The position numbers and the translations under genes are program-made. This document shows, piece by piece, positions 18,331 through 28,818 of a stretch of 64,000 nucleotides of DNA (the stretch's first letter is position 1; the number at the start of each line of letters is the position of its first letter). The stretch is taken from contig NZ_JAGSPI010000002.1 in NCBI RefSeq assembly GCF_020381325.1, positions 62,001-126,000 on the forward strand, in the 5' to 3' direction. The notes under the pieces are model-generated. The model was given only the letters and a program-made list of their open reading frames with translations. It did no database searches and had not been told where the DNA came from. The DNA is from Providencia vermicola (GTDB lineage Bacteria; Pseudomonadota; Gammaproteobacteria; Enterobacterales; Enterobacteriaceae).

Positions 18331-19910
18331 TTAATCTCTCTTTATTACCGGGAGTTCTCGCTTCCGGTTTATTAATTGCGATAGCGCTCCTCAGCTTTGG
18401 GGCGCTCTGGTTTTTTGCGCCTGAAATAGCCATTGATGACATTATCAGCGATAGTTATCTATGGCATGTCATTGGCTTTACCTTTTGGCAGGCATTTTTA
18501 TCGGCTGTTTTTTCTGTGCTTCCCGCCATTTTCCTTGCGAGAGCGCTTTATCGCCGCCGTTTTTGGGGGCGGACATTATTTATACGCCTCTGTGCGATGA
18601 CACTTGTCCTCCCCGTTTTAGTCGCTGTTTTTGGTATTTTATCGGTATATGGACAAACAGGTTGGCTGGCAAAAGTCTGCCACTGGCTAGGCGTGGAATA
18701 TCACTTTTCCCCATATGGCTTAAAGGGGATTTTACTTGCGCACATTTTCTTTAATATGCCGCTCGCCACAAGGATGTTGCTGCAATCCTTAGAAAACATC
18801 GCCATTGAACAACGGCAATTGACCGCACAATTAGGTTTTAATGAGTGGCAGCAGTTTAAGATACTAGAATGGCCTTATTTACGTAGGCAAATTCTACCAA
18901 CTGCCGCACTGATCTTTATGTTGTGCTTTGCCAGTTTTGCCACTGTACTCGCTTTAGGTGGAGGCCCTTCGGCAACAACGATTGAGCTCGCAATCTATCA
19001 AGCGCTTAATTATGATTTTGACCTTGGTAGAGCCACCATTTTGGCGCTCATCCAATTGTTTTTCTGTATTGGATTGATGTTTGTCTGCCAAAAAATCAAT
19101 AACTTATTTTCTGTTGGTTTTAGCCAGCAAACGCGGTGGGTAGACCCCGCAGATACCCTTTTTCGCCGTATTCGTGACTGCTTATTAATTACGGCGGCGA
19201 TGTTATTGCTGCTTCCCCCGCTGCTTGCAGTGTTTTTTGATGGTTTAAACGGGCAGTTATTCTCTGTTTTACAGCAGCCTGCATTATGGCAAGCCACAGG
19301 AACATCCCTTTTTATTGCACTCTGCGCAGGTGTGGTTTGTGTGATCCTCACTTTAATGTTGCTTTGGAGTAGCCGTGAGCTGCGTTTGCGCCACGCAATA
19401 CGACTTGGACAAGCGATTGAATTAAGCGGTTTAATTATTTTAGCCATGCCGGGGATTGTACTTGCAACGGGATTTTTTATCTTTTTCAATGAAACCATTG
19501 GACTACCCGAGTCCCCCTACCCCTTAGTGATCATGACCAATGCCCTGTTGGCTATCCCGTATGCCTTAAAAGTCCTAGAAAATCCAATGCGAGACACTGC
19601 GGAGCGATATAACCCTTTATGTCAATCCTTGGCAATAACAGGGTTTAACCGTTTTAAAATTATTGAGCTCAAAGTATTACGCAAGCCTATTGCCCAAGCA
19701 CTCGCATTCGCTTGTGTGATTTCGGTGGGGGATTTTGGCATCGTAGCCCTGTTTGGCAATGAAAATTTCCGCACGCTTCCCTATTATCTGTACCAACAAA
19801 TAGGGGCGTATCGCACCAACGATGGTGCAGTAACAGCGATGCTACTGTTATTACTGTGTTTTTGTTTATTTAGCCTGCTCGAACGTATTTCAGGAAAACA
19901 CCATGATTAA
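18306..19910 (+). CDS. thiP: Thiamine/TPP ABC transporter permease
   Basis: A 534-residue fused permease with two binding-protein-dependent transport halves, about 12 membrane segments. I start at the ATG at 18306 ([11 protein letters not shown]), which aligns with the E. coli start (MATRRQPLI); a TTG four codons earlier has no advantage. Family landmarks are [51 protein letters not shown] and [26 protein letters not shown]. The EAA-type loop of each half contacts ThiQ. It overlaps thiB by 25 bases and thiQ by eight. Confidence 0.96.
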   Translation: MASRRQSLINLSLLPGVLASGLLIAIALLSFGALWFFAPEIAIDDIISDSYLWHVIGFTFWQAFLSAVFSVLPAIFLARALYRRRFWGRTLFIRLCAMTLVLPVLVAVFGILSVYGQTGWLAKVCHWLGVEYHFSPYGLKGILLAHIFFNMPLATRMLLQSLENIAIEQRQLTAQLGFNEWQQFKILEWPYLRRQILPTAALIFMLCFASFATVLALGGGPSATTIELAIYQALNYDFDLGRATILALIQLFFCIGLMFVCQKINNLFSVGFSQQTRWVDPADTLFRRIRDCLLITAAMLLLLPPLLAVFFDGLNGQLFSVLQQPALWQATGTSLFIALCAGVVCVILTLMLLWSSRELRLRHAIRLGQAIELSGLIILAMPGIVLATGFFIFFNETIGLPESPYPLVIMTNALLAIPYALKVLENPMRDTAERYNPLCQSLAITGFNRFKIIELKVLRKPIAQALAFACVISVGDFGIVALFGNENFRTLPYYLYQQIGAYRTNDGAVTAMLLLLLCFCLFSLLERISGKHHD

Positions 19911-20607
19911 ACTGACGCAATTAGATTACCAATACGATAACCTGACAATGTCATTTGATTTTTCAGTAGCACCAGGGGAATGTGTCGCGATTATGGGGCC
20001 AAGCGGTGCGGGGAAAAGTACGTTACTCAGCTTAATCAGCGGTTTTCAATTTCCTAAAACAGGCACAATAGAACTTAATGGGCGGGATCATACCTTTACC
20101 CCACCAGCACAACGCCCTGTTTCCATGCTATTTCAAGAAAACAATTTATTCGCACACTTAACGATACGGCAAAATATCGGCCTCGGTTTGCAGCCAAGCC
20201 TGCGCTTAAGCACAAAGCAAATGCAGATCGTCGAGCAAATTGCAGCCCATGTCAGCCTAACTGAGTACTTAGACCGCTTGCCCGCACAGCTTTCAGGAGG
20301 ACAGCGCCAACGTGCTGCACTGGCTCGCTGCTTAGTTCGCAATCAACCGATCTTATTGCTTGATGAACCTTTTTCAGCCCTCGACCCTGCGCTTCGCCAT
20401 GAAATGCTTACGTTGTTAAAAACAGTCTGTGCGGAAAAGTCCATCACACTATTAATGGTATCTCATAATGTGGACGATGCCTTGCAAATCGCACCAAGAA
20501 CCTTAGTGGTAGCTGCTGGTGAAATTGCCTATGACGGCGATACACAGGCTTTATTGCAAGGGCAAAGCGCAGCCTCTGCACTTCTTCGTGTCACCAACAC
20601 CAATTAA
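19903..20607 (+). CDS. thiQ: Thiamine/TPP ABC transporter ATP-binding protein
   Basis: A 234-residue ABC ATPase. Walker A is GPSGAGKST (about residues 32-40), the Q-loop is in MLFQENNLF, the signature is [13 protein letters not shown], Walker B is [12 protein letters not shown], and the switch histidine is in [11 protein letters not shown]. The ATG lies in the last codons of thiP (eight-base overlap), so it is translationally coupled. It energises import by ThiB and ThiP. The operon order thiB-thiP-thiQ is the same as in E. coli. Confidence 0.96.
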   Translation: MIKLTQLDYQYDNLTMSFDFSVAPGECVAIMGPSGAGKSTLLSLISGFQFPKTGTIELNGRDHTFTPPAQRPVSMLFQENNLFAHLTIRQNIGLGLQPSLRLSTKQMQIVEQIAAHVSLTEYLDRLPAQLSGGQRQRAALARCLVRNQPILLLDEPFSALDPALRHEMLTLLKTVCAEKSITLLMVSHNVDDALQIAPRTLVVAAGEIAYDGDTQALLQGQSAASALLRVTNTN

Positions 20608-20609
20608 TA

Positions 20610-20639
20610 CTGTATAAATTCACACTATTGTCGTATATT
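20610..20639 (+). promoter_or_regulatory. LexA-like box and candidate promoter of polB
   Basis: CTGTATAAATTCACAC (20610-20625) fits the SOS box CTGT-N8-ACAG except at the last base. It overlaps a poor -35 (TGTATA, 20611-20616) placed 17 bases before TATATT (20634-20639). The layout, a LexA site covering the -35 of polB, agrees with polB being an SOS gene in E. coli. Confidence 0.55.
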
Positions 20640-20681
20640 ATTGGGGATATTAGCAAACCGAGTTGCCCAATGCCCCAACCA

Positions 20682-23021
20682 ATGACCCCTGCACAACAAG
20701 GCTTTATCTTGAGCCGGCACTGGAAAGACACCCGCCACGGCGTCGAGGTCACGTATTGGCTTCTTACAGACACACACCCACAAAAAGTAACCATTCCTAA
20801 TCAAAAAGCAATTGGCTTTTTATCCGCCTCAAAACTGCCGATTGTTCAACATCTTTTAGATGAGCAACCAAATGTCAGCTACCGATTACTCGAACTATCT
20901 GACTTTAAAAGGGAAAAAGTCTACGCCATCTATTGCCATCAATATCGCCAATTACAAAATATCGAAAAAAGCTGTAAAGAATTCGGTGTTGAGCTATTTG
21001 AAACGGATATTCGCCCTTGTGAACGCTATTTAATGGAGCGTTTCATTACAGCGCCTGTGTGGTTTTTCCGTAATTCGCGTGGTGAATACCAGCTCAAACC
21101 TTGTGAAGGTTATCGCCCGAACATTAAAGCCGTTTCTCTTGATATCGAAACCAGTCAACATGGCGAGCTGTATTCCATCGGGCTATCTGGCTGTGGTGAC
21201 AATGTGGTGTTTATGTTAGGCCCTGAGCAAGGCCCTGCATTAAATTCAGATCACCGCCTTGTGTATGTAAATAGCCGACCTCAATTGCTCGATAAACTCA
21301 ATGAGTGGCTACAACAATATGACCCTGATGCCATAATCGGTTGGAATTTAATCCAGTTCGACTTACAGGTTTTGCAAAAACACGCAGAACGCTATGGCAT
21401 TCCGTTGTTATTTGGCCGGCAAGGAACAAAACTTGAGTGGCGGGAACATGGCTTCAAACAAGGTGTTTTCTTCGCCTCAGCTCAAGGGCGGCTAATTATC
21501 GACGGCATCGATGCACTTAAAAATGCGACATGGCATTTTGCTTCATTTAGTTTGGAATTTGTCGCACAAGCACTTTTAGGGGAAGGTAAAGCGATTGATA
21601 CCCCCTACGATCGAATGGACGAAATCAACCGTCGCTTTGCTCACGATAAACCCGCGTTAGCGCACTACAACATTCAAGACTGTATTTTAGTCCACCGCAT
21701 TTTCGAAAAAACCGATCTGATGGCTTTCTTGCAAGAGCGTTCATCCGTTACAGGTTTAGTGCCAGATAAAATGGGGGGTTCTGTTGCTGCATTCTCCCAT
21801 CTTTATATTCCACGCTTACATCGCCTTGGCTTCGTTGCACCAAATTTGACTGAGCACAAAATGCAGTTAAATCCAGGGGGATTTGTAATGGACTCACAAC
21901 CGGGGTTGTATGACTCCGTGTTAGTGCTAGACTACAAAAGCCTATACCCCTCAATTATTCGCACCTTTTTAATTGACCCTGCGGGCATGATTGAAGGGCT
22001 TGCTCATCCTGACCCACAACATTCTGTTCAAGGTTTTCGCCAAGCATGGTTTTCGCGTACAACCCATTGTTTACCTGATATTGTTAGCCATATTTGGCAA
22101 GAGCGCGATAAAGCCAAGAAAGAACATAACGCACCACTTTCTCAAGCCCTAAAAATCATTATGAATGCCTTTGCAGGTGTGCTTGGCGCAGAAGGTTGCC
22201 GTTTTTTTGACCCGCGATTAACCGCTTCGATTACGATGCGCGGCCATGAAATCATGCGTACAACCAAGCGATTGATTGAATCCCAAGGTTACCAAGTCAT
22301 TTACGGGGACACAGACTCCACATTTGTCTGGCTACGCGATCAACACAGCGAGGAACAAGCACAAAATATTGGCTATGCTCTGCGTGATTACGTTAACACT
22401 TGGTGGAAACAGCACTTAAAAGATGAATGGCAGCTCGAAGGTGTGCTTGAACTTGAGTACGAAACGCATTACCGCCGTTTTCTCATGCCGACCGTGCGTG
22501 GTGCGGAAATGGGCAGTAAAAAACGTTATGCGGGTTTAAGCCAAGATAAAATGATATTCAAAGGGCTAGAAACGATCCGTTCAGATTGGACTCCGCTAGC
22601 ACAAATTTTTCAAAAAGAGCTCTACACCCGAATTTTTCATCGGCAAGCGTATCGTGAATATATTCGTGAATATATCCAAAATATTCGTGAGGGTAAATTT
22701 GATGACCGCTTGATCTATCGTAAGCGCTTACGTCGAAAACTCACAGATTATCAACGTAATGTTCCGCCTCATGTCCGCGCTGCACGTGCCGCAGATGACT
22801 ATAATATGAAATTGCAACGCCCATTACAGTACCAAAATGGGGGCTGGATAAGCTATATCATCACGCAGGCTGGGCCTGAACCCCTCGAAATCGTGACAGC
22901 AAAACCAGATTATGAACACTATATTTCTAAGCAAATCAAACCAATAGCTGATGCAATTTTACCTTTTCTACAGGATGACTTTGATACCCTATTAACAGGC
23001 CAAATCACCCTGTTGTTTTAA
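20682..23021 (+). CDS. polB: DNA polymerase II (family B, SOS-inducible)
   Basis: About 779 residues from the ATG at 20682 ([14 protein letters not shown]), close to E. coli PolB (783). ATG 20670 is an alternative; the TTG at 20628 lies upstream of the predicted -10 and is unlikely. The 3'-5' exonuclease motifs are [25 protein letters not shown] and [13 protein letters not shown]. Polymerase motif A is [12 protein letters not shown] and motif C is YGDTDSTF. Motif B reads [12 protein letters not shown]: the family tyrosine (NAFYG in E. coli) is alanine here, codon GCA at 22173-22175. Role: translesion synthesis and fork restart. It starts 74 bases after thiQ but has its own SOS-type promoter. 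Confidence 0.95.
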   Translation: MTPAQQGFILSRHWKDTRHGVEVTYWLLTDTHPQKVTIPNQKAIGFLSASKLPIVQHLLDEQPNVSYRLLELSDFKREKVYAIYCHQYRQLQNIEKSCKEFGVELFETDIRPCERYLMERFITAPVWFFRNSRGEYQLKPCEGYRPNIKAVSLDIETSQHGELYSIGLSGCGDNVVFMLGPEQGPALNSDHRLVYVNSRPQLLDKLNEWLQQYDPDAIIGWNLIQFDLQVLQKHAERYGIPLLFGRQGTKLEWREHGFKQGVFFASAQGRLIIDGIDALKNATWHFASFSLEFVAQALLGEGKAIDTPYDRMDEINRRFAHDKPALAHYNIQDCILVHRIFEKTDLMAFLQERSSVTGLVPDKMGGSVAAFSHLYIPRLHRLGFVAPNLTEHKMQLNPGGFVMDSQPGLYDSVLVLDYKSLYPSIIRTFLIDPAGMIEGLAHPDPQHSVQGFRQAWFSRTTHCLPDIVSHIWQERDKAKKEHNAPLSQALKIIMNAFAGVLGAEGCRFFDPRLTASITMRGHEIMRTTKRLIESQGYQVIYGDTDSTFVWLRDQHSEEQAQNIGYALRDYVNTWWKQHLKDEWQLEGVLELEYETHYRRFLMPTVRGAEMGSKKRYAGLSQDKMIFKGLETIRSDWTPLAQIFQKELYTRIFHRQAYREYIREYIQNIREGKFDDRLIYRKRLRRKLTDYQRNVPPHVRAARAADDYNMKLQRPLQYQNGGWISYIITQAGPEPLEIVTAKPDYEHYISKQIKPIADAILPFLQDDFDTLLTGQITLLF

Positions 23022-23405
23022 AATTTATTATTCCACTGATGCTTTTTTAACAGGTGACGATAAGCCGCGGTTGAATTAATATAACGCCCCTTTGATATCC
23101 GCACAGCTTGACTGCACAAATAATGCGCGATAATCAGCAATACTCGTTATAATTCAATCAGCATTTCTTGCCTTATCTTTAACGCGTTTTTCGCTAAGAA
23201 GAACAAGCAATGATGGTGAGCCACTGCAATTTGAATCTATTAATGTGTATAATTAATCATCAGGTAATGACTATTTTTACAAAAAATCGAATTCTTCCTT
23301 GCGCAACAGATGATTAGTTGCACCAACACTGGGCGAAGACTCTGATAAAAATTGTCTTAAAAAATCTAAGAATAACTCACAAATTTATGGAATTAAGTTA
23401 AATCT
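23022..23405. other. polB-rapA intergenic region (384 bases)
   Basis: No gene or repeat of the ERIC family is visible. The region is AT-rich and holds TATAAT-like sequences (for example near 23139 and 23249), but I could not pair them with a good -35. It probably contains the rapA promoter. No convincing factor-independent terminator follows polB. Confidence 0.4.
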
Positions 23406-26312
23406 ATGCCATTTACTCTTGGTCAACGCTGGATCAGCGATACAGAAAGCGAACTTGGATTAGGCGCCGTTGTGGCTATCGATACCCGCATGGTAACGTT
23501 ACTTTTCCCTGCAAGTGGCGAAAACCGCCTTTACTCACGCAGTGATGCGCCCATTACCCGAGTGATGTTTAATGAAGGTGATACCATCACCAGCCACGAT
23601 GGCTGGCAACTTCAAGTTGAAAGCATTGAAGAAGATAAAGGATTATTAACTTACATTGGTACGCGTTTAGACACGCAAGAAACCGATGTAAGCCTCAGAG
23701 AAGTGTTTCTCGATAGTAAATTGACCTTTAATAAACCGCAAGACCGTTTATTTGCAGGGCAAATTGACCGTATGGATCGCTTCGCACTGCGTTTTCGCGC
23801 ACGTAAATTTCAAAGCGAGCAAGTTAAGCACCAAGCAACAGGCCTACGTGGCATACGCGCCAGTTTAATTCCACACCAATTACACATTGCCAACGAAGTA
23901 GGCAAACGCCATCATCCACGTGTTTTACTCGCAGATGAAGTCGGTTTAGGAAAAACTATTGAAGCTGGGATGATTATCCACCAGCAACTCATTGCAGGCC
24001 GTGCTGAGCGCGTCCTCATCATTGTTCCTGATAGCTTACAGCACCAATGGCTAGTGGAAATGCTCCGCCGTTTTAACCTGCGTTTTTCGCTGTTTGATGA
24101 TAGCCGCTATAGCGAAGCACAACACGATAGCGATAACCCATTTGAAACCGAGCAATTAGTCCTGTGTTCACTGGATTTTGTCCGTCGCAATAAGCAGCGT
24201 TTCGATCAACTGGTTGAAGCAGGCTGGGATATGATGGTTGTCGATGAAGCCCACCATTTACAATGGAGTGAAGCAGCGCCAAGCCGTGAATACCAAGTCA
24301 TTGAAACTTTAGCAGAAAATATTCCATCAGTCCTTCTGTTAACCGCGACACCTGAACAGCTTGGCCAAGAAAGTCACTTTGCACGTTTGCGTCTTCTCGA
24401 CCCAAGCCGTTTCCATGAATATGCAGAATTTGTTGCAGAGCAAGATAACTACCGCCCTGTTGCTGATGCCGTTTCATTATTGTTATCTGGCGATAAACTG
24501 ACTAATGATCAACAAAACTTACTCAATGATTTGATCAAAGAGCAAGATATTGAGCCATTACTAAAAGCCGCTAACCTTGAAACAGAAGATGGCACTGCAG
24601 CACGCCAAGAACTGATTAACATGTTAATGGACAGGCATGGCACAAGCCGTCTGTTATTCAGAAATACCCGTAATGGTGTTAAAGGCTTCCCTCGTCGTGA
24701 GCTACATTCGTTAAAAATGCCATTACCGACCCAATACCAGACTGCAATTAAAGTCGCAGGTATTATGGGAACCAAAAAAGACACGGAAACCCGTGCGAAA
24801 GAGATGCTGTACCCTGAGCAAATTTACCAAGAGTTTGAAGGGGAAAATGCGACATGGTGGAACTTTGACCCACGCGTTGAATGGTTGATGGGCTTTCTAA
24901 CCGCGAATCGTAATGAAAAAGTCCTAGTTATCTGCGCAAAAGCAGCAACTGCACTGCAATTAGAACAAGTATTACGTGAACGTGAAGCAATTCGTGCCGC
25001 CGTCTTCCATGAAGGGCTATCACTGTTGGAACGCGACCGTGCTGCAGCCTACTTTGCTTCTCAAGAAGAAGGCGCGCAAGTATTACTGTGCTCTGAAATT
25101 GGTTCAGAAGGCCGTAACTTCCAGTTTGCTAACCAATTAGTAATGTTCGATCTGCCGTTTAACCCTGATTTACTAGAGCAGCGTATTGGTCGTTTAGACC
25201 GTATTGGTCAAAGTCGTGACATCAGCATTCATGTGCCTTTCTTAGAAAATACCGCGCAAGCAGTGCTAATTCGCTGGTACCACGAAGGTTTAGATGCCTT
25301 TGAGCATACCTGCCCGACAGGTCGCGCCATTTACGATAAATACTACCAACCACTGCTGCAATTTATGGCTGAACCGACTGTCACCGAAGGGTTTGATGAG
25401 TTCATCAAAACATGCCGTGATGAACACGACAGCTTGAAACTGCAATTAGAACAAGGCCGTGACCGTTTGCTGGAGATGCATTCAAACGGCGGAGACGCAG
25501 GCAACCAGCTAGCAGAAGAGATTGGTGAAGGCGATAACGACACTGAGCTGGTTAACTTCGCACTAAATTTGTTTGATATTGTTGGTATTAATCAGGAAGA
25601 TAAGAGCGATAACTTAATCATTTTAACACCATCCGACCATATGCTAGTCCCTGATTTTCCAGGTCTTCCACAAGATGGTTGCACCATTACATTTGATAGG
25701 GAGCAAGCCCTTTCCCGTGAAGATACGCAATTTATCAGCTGGGAACACCCAATCATCCGTAATGGATTAGATTTAGTGCTATCGGGTGATACTGGCAGCT
25801 GCGCCGTTTCTTTACTGAAAAATAAAGCATTACCTGTCGGTACGTTATTGACTGAGTTAATTTATGTGGTCGAAGCGCAAGCGCCAAAAAACTTGCAAAT
25901 TAGCCGTTTCTTACCCGCTACACCAGTACGTTTATTAATTGATTTAAAAGGTAATAACTTATCTTCTCAAGTGGAATTTGAAAGTTTTAACCGCCAATTA
26001 AATGCCATTAACCGTCATATGGCGAGCAAACTGGTGAATGCAGTGCAAAATGAAGTGCATTCAGTTCTGCGTTTGTCTGAACCGATGGTGGAAAAAGAAG
26101 CGAAATTACTGATTGAGAGCGCGAAAGATGCCGCTGATAAAGCGTTAACCTTAGAGCTTTCTCGTTTAGAGGCGCTAAAAGCGGTCAACCCAAATATCCG
26201 TGATGAAGAGCTGGATATTATTGAGGAAGAACGCCAACAACTGATGACCAATATTGACCAAGCCACGTGGCGCCTCGATGCCATTCGCTTAGTTGTCGTG
26301 ACGCATCAGTAA
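23406..26312 (+). CDS. rapA: RNA polymerase-associated helicase-like ATPase RapA
   Basis: A 968-residue Swi2/Snf2 ATPase, identical in length to E. coli RapA (968). It binds core RNA polymerase and helps recycle it after termination. Two N-terminal Tudor-like domains ([12 protein letters not shown] to about residue 107) precede the ATPase. Walker A is [14 protein letters not shown], the Walker B motif is [10 protein letters not shown], motif III is LLLTATPEQ, and the C-lobe shows [13 protein letters not shown] and RLDRIGQ. The C-terminal third is the RapA-specific region. It stands between polB and rluA, as in E. coli. Confidence 0.97.
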   Translation: MPFTLGQRWISDTESELGLGAVVAIDTRMVTLLFPASGENRLYSRSDAPITRVMFNEGDTITSHDGWQLQVESIEEDKGLLTYIGTRLDTQETDVSLREVFLDSKLTFNKPQDRLFAGQIDRMDRFALRFRARKFQSEQVKHQATGLRGIRASLIPHQLHIANEVGKRHHPRVLLADEVGLGKTIEAGMIIHQQLIAGRAERVLIIVPDSLQHQWLVEMLRRFNLRFSLFDDSRYSEAQHDSDNPFETEQLVLCSLDFVRRNKQRFDQLVEAGWDMMVVDEAHHLQWSEAAPSREYQVIETLAENIPSVLLLTATPEQLGQESHFARLRLLDPSRFHEYAEFVAEQDNYRPVADAVSLLLSGDKLTNDQQNLLNDLIKEQDIEPLLKAANLETEDGTAARQELINMLMDRHGTSRLLFRNTRNGVKGFPRRELHSLKMPLPTQYQTAIKVAGIMGTKKDTETRAKEMLYPEQIYQEFEGENATWWNFDPRVEWLMGFLTANRNEKVLVICAKAATALQLEQVLREREAIRAAVFHEGLSLLERDRAAAYFASQEEGAQVLLCSEIGSEGRNFQFANQLVMFDLPFNPDLLEQRIGRLDRIGQSRDISIHVPFLENTAQAVLIRWYHEGLDAFEHTCPTGRAIYDKYYQPLLQFMAEPTVTEGFDEFIKTCRDEHDSLKLQLEQGRDRLLEMHSNGGDAGNQLAEEIGEGDNDTELVNFALNLFDIVGINQEDKSDNLIILTPSDHMLVPDFPGLPQDGCTITFDREQALSREDTQFISWEHPIIRNGLDLVLSGDTGSCAVSLLKNKALPVGTLLTELIYVVEAQAPKNLQISRFLPATPVRLLIDLKGNNLSSQVEFESFNRQLNAINRHMASKLVNAVQNEVHSVLRLSEPMVEKEAKLLIESAKDAADKALTLELSRLEALKAVNPNIRDEELDIIEEERQQLMTNIDQATWRLDAIRLVVVTHQ

Positions 26313-26319
26313 GCTATAA

Positions 26320-26353
26320 CAATCGAACCATAGAACACGTTATGGTTCGATTG
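26320..26353 (+). terminator. Strong hairpin after rapA
   Basis: CAATCGAACCATA (26320-26332) and TATGGTTCGATTG (26341-26353) form a 13-bp perfect stem with an eight-base loop, seven bases past the rapA stop. The U-tract is poor (TGAATTTAAAAT), so it may act as a 3' stabiliser as much as a terminator. Confidence 0.6.
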
Positions 26354-26418
26354 TGAATTTAAAATCTACAACTCGATTTAAGGGCTTTTTTACGTAAAAT
26401 TTTTGCGGAACAAGCGAA

Positions 26419-26533
26419 TTACCCTAAATAATTCGAGTTGTAGGTAGGCGGCAAGCAAAGATATCTCGGGGAACATATGACCCGAGTATCTGGGCGACAC
26501 CAACACCCCTACAACTTGAAGTATAACGGGTAA
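26419..26533. repeat. ERIC element directly before rluA
   Basis: A 115-bp element bounded by TTACCC and GGGTAA. It has the ERIC layout: TAAATAATTCGAGTTG at the left, AGGCGGCAAG, a central hairpin (CTCGGG, GAACATATGA, CCCGAG), and ACAACTTGAAGTATAACGGG at the right. It ends four bases before the rluA ATG, so it forms the leader of that gene. Confidence 0.85.
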
Positions 26534-26537
26534 TTGA

Positions 26538-27188
26538 ATGATACCTTACAATCCACCACTTGAACCTTGGCTGCATGTTCTATACCAAGATGACCATATT
26601 ATTGCGGTGAATAAGCCAAGCGAACTGCTTTCTGTGCCCGGAAAAGCCCCTGAGCACCACGATAGCATTATGAGCCGTATTCAACGTGATTTTCCTGCTG
26701 CTGAATCCGTACATCGCTTAGATATGGCGACTAGTGGCGTCATGGTTGTGGCATTACACAAAAAGGCTGAGCGTGAGCTAAAACGCCAATTTAGGGAACG
26801 TGAGCCCAAAAAATTCTATATTGCTCGTGTCTGGGGTCATTTAGAAAAAGATGAAGGGTTAGTTGATTTACCGCTGATTTGCGATTGGCCAAACCGACCC
26901 AAGCAAAAAGTGTGCTTTGAAACAGGTAAGTCGGCACAAACGGAGTACCAAGTATTGGCGCGTGAAGAACAAGCTACTCGCGTGAAACTATCACCGATTA
27001 CGGGGCGTTCCCATCAATTGCGCGTTCATATGCTTGCATTGGGCCACCCTATCCTTGGCGATCGTTTTTATGCCCACGATGAGGCCAAAGCCCTTGCACC
27101 TCGTTTGCAGTTACATGCTCAGGAGTTATACATCACGCACCCTGAATATGGCACACCTATGCATTTTACCTGCCCGCCTGATTTTTAA
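26538..27188 (+). CDS. rluA: Dual-specificity 23S rRNA/tRNA pseudouridine synthase RluA
   Basis: A 216-residue enzyme, close to E. coli RluA (219). It makes pseudouridine 746 of 23S rRNA and 32 of some tRNAs. The catalytic motif SVHRLDMATSGVMVVA (Asp in HRLD) is at about residues 58-73; further landmarks are IIAVNKPSELLSVPG, GRSHQLRVHM and GHPILGDRFY. The ATG lies only four bases after an ERIC element, so its ribosome binding region is provided by the repeat end (GGGTAATTGA). A terminator hairpin follows at 27224. Confidence 0.95.
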   Translation: MIPYNPPLEPWLHVLYQDDHIIAVNKPSELLSVPGKAPEHHDSIMSRIQRDFPAAESVHRLDMATSGVMVVALHKKAERELKRQFREREPKKFYIARVWGHLEKDEGLVDLPLICDWPNRPKQKVCFETGKSAQTEYQVLAREEQATRVKLSPITGRSHQLRVHMLALGHPILGDRFYAHDEAKALAPRLQLHAQELYITHPEYGTPMHFTCPPDF

Positions 27189-27223
27189 GCTTATTCAAGC
27201 GATTGATTAAACTTCAATATCCT

Positions 27224-27266
27224 AAGTGCAAAAATTAATTCACTCTATTTTTGCACTTGTTATTTT
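27224..27266 (+). terminator. Terminator of rluA
   Basis: AAGTGCAAAAAT (27224-27235) and ATTTTTGCACTT (27247-27258) form a 12-bp perfect stem with an 11-base loop, followed by GTTATTTT. Confidence 0.75.
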
Positions 27267-27385
27267 CCCCAATTGTTGTTTCTAGAATAGGCTTTAATTG
27301 AACCCTAAAAGCATAGATAACTACGTGACTAGAGATAGTCTTTATGTTCTTATCTTTGATTTTTTGCTCTTAAGCTAGCCTATTT
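27267..27385. repeat. Decayed ERIC element
   Basis: The core CCTAAAAGCATAGATAACTA followed by CGTGACTAGAG matches the ERIC core (CCTAGGAGCATACATAAGTA then TGTGACTAGGG) with many changes, and the flanks no longer show clear ends. It is the first of four ERIC-type copies between rluA and djlA. Confidence 0.55.
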
Positions 27386-27505
27386 CCCCTAGATAGTTTG
27401 TGCTACCGCAAGGCGTCGATTGAGCGAGCCCTAGGAGCGTAGATAACTACGTGACTAGGGCTCGAGAATGAAGACAACAAAGCGGTAGTGCGAAATATGA
27501 CGGGG
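27386..27505. repeat. ERIC element, copy with CGAGC/GCTCG arms
   Basis: About 120 bp bounded by CCCC and GGGG. Its hairpin is CGAGCCCTAG ... CTAGGGCTCG with the inner stem CGTAG/CTACG. Other copies have CATAC/GTATG in that inner stem, a compensatory double change. The right end reads GCGAAATATGACGGGG. Confidence 0.8.
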
Positions 27506-27622
27506 ATTAAAGAGTTCGTGTTGCTGCTAGGCGATAAGAGAGCAAATCCTAGGAGCATACAAAAGTATGTGACTAGGGTGCGCGAACGCAGCCAACAACG
27601 CTGCGGCGCAAAATATGACAAG
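27506..27622. repeat. ERIC element, adjoining copy
   Basis: It begins directly after the previous copy with ATTAAAGAGTTCGTGTTGC and ends with AAAATATGACAAG. The core is CCTAGGAGCATACAAAAGTA then TGTGACTAGGG. The two copies are head to tail. Confidence 0.78.
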
Positions 27623-27699
27623 ATGAAAGACGATAATAAACCCGCCTATCTGAATTTCAATTTTTTGGTTTTTTTAATTGTCGCACCACGTTCCTCTTT

Positions 27700-27820
27700 C
27701 CCCTAAAGAGTTCGTGTTGCAGCTAGGCGGCAAGAGAGCGAATCCCTAGGAACATACAAAAGTATGTGACTAGGGTGCGCGAACGCAGCCAACAACGCTG
27801 CGGCGCGAAATATGACGGGG
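27700..27820. repeat. ERIC element abutting the djlA 3' end
   Basis: About 121 bp, CCCC at the left and GGGG at the right, closely similar to the copy at 27506. Its right end is four bases from the djlA stop codon (27825-27827), so the djlA transcript reads into it. The sequence between this and the previous copy (27623-27699) holds nothing recognisable. Confidence 0.82.
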
Positions 27821-27824
27821 AAAT

Positions 27825-28640
27825 TTATTTGAAGCCAAGTGAACTCTTCACTAAGTCGTACGCCGCTTGGATTGATTGTGCTTTTTGCTTCGCGATTTCC
27901 ATCATTTCTGGCGGTAAACCTTTCGCCACTAATTTATCTGGATGGTGTTCGCTCATTAACTTGCGATATGCACGTTTTATTTTAGTCGGTTCATCGCTAG
28001 GAGACACACCAAGGACTTTACAGGCATCTTCTAAGGTTGGACCATTAGATTGCTGGTAATAGCCCCCTGATTGCTGCTGGGAGTATCCTTGACCAAATTG
28101 GCGACCACTTTGAATCATATCTAAGAATTGTTCGAACTGAACTTTTGATATACCCAACTCTTCTGCGATGATAAACAGCACTTTCCTTTCGTTTGGATGG
28201 AGTGAACCATCGGCAAAAGCAGCCTGTAATTGAATTTCCAGAAACATCTGAATTAGGTCAAAACGACCATAGCACGCCATGCGTAATTGTTTTAAAACAT
28301 CACGTAATGGAAAGTTAGGCGACTTCCCTTCACGAAAGGCTTGTTGAGCGGCTTTTCGAGTTTCTCCGTGCAGTTGCATTCTATCCATCAAATTTGATGC
28401 GAGCTGAATGTCCGTCTCGGTTACACGGCCTTTAGACTTGGTTAAATGCCCTAAAATCTGGAAAGTACTCGCAAAGAAAATAATTTGGCGATCACGTTTA
28501 TTCATCGACCCGGCAAATTTACGTTGTATTGATGCTTTATCAAAGCCGTGACCAATAATTAACCCCGCTAACGCCCCCCAAAAGCCTAATCCAGAGACGA
28601 TTGCGAGTATTACGCCAATAATTTTACCCCAATAGTGCAT
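27825..28640 (-). CDS. djlA: Membrane-anchored DnaJ-like co-chaperone DjlA
   Basis: A 271-residue protein, identical in length to E. coli DjlA (271). A single N-terminal membrane segment with glycine-rich spacing ([24 protein letters not shown]) is followed by a TerB-like helical domain and a Gln/Gly-rich linker ([19 protein letters not shown]). The C-terminal J domain has [20 protein letters not shown] and the HPD motif (SEHHPDKLV). It stimulates DnaK and in E. coli signals through Rcs. It is divergent from lptD, as in E. coli. Confidence 0.96.
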   Translation of the reverse strand: MHYWGKIIGVILAIVSGLGFWGALAGLIIGHGFDKASIQRKFAGSMNKRDRQIIFFASTFQILGHLTKSKGRVTETDIQLASNLMDRMQLHGETRKAAQQAFREGKSPNFPLRDVLKQLRMACYGRFDLIQMFLEIQLQAAFADGSLHPNERKVLFIIAEELGISKVQFEQFLDMIQSGRQFGQGYSQQQSGGYYQQSNGPTLEDACKVLGVSPSDEPTKIKRAYRKLMSEHHPDKLVAKGLPPEMMEIAKQKAQSIQAAYDLVKSSLGFK

Positions 28641-28818
28641 ATATCCCTCAATTCTTCAATGCTCAAAATGCAATTTTGCATTATCATACTATTCATTCTG
28701 CTCTATGCATAACTACCCGCGCGTAAAGTTTCTTACATTATACTGGCGCAAAGTGGTTGGCTAAGTTAGTCTTTGAGCGTTTGCTGGCTGTGCCAATGAT
28801 GACGGAACCGCATATTTA

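Noticed and set aside
27403-27706. Frames of about 70 codons on both strands near 27403-27706
   Set aside because: They lie within ERIC copies and share peptide pieces for that reason only.
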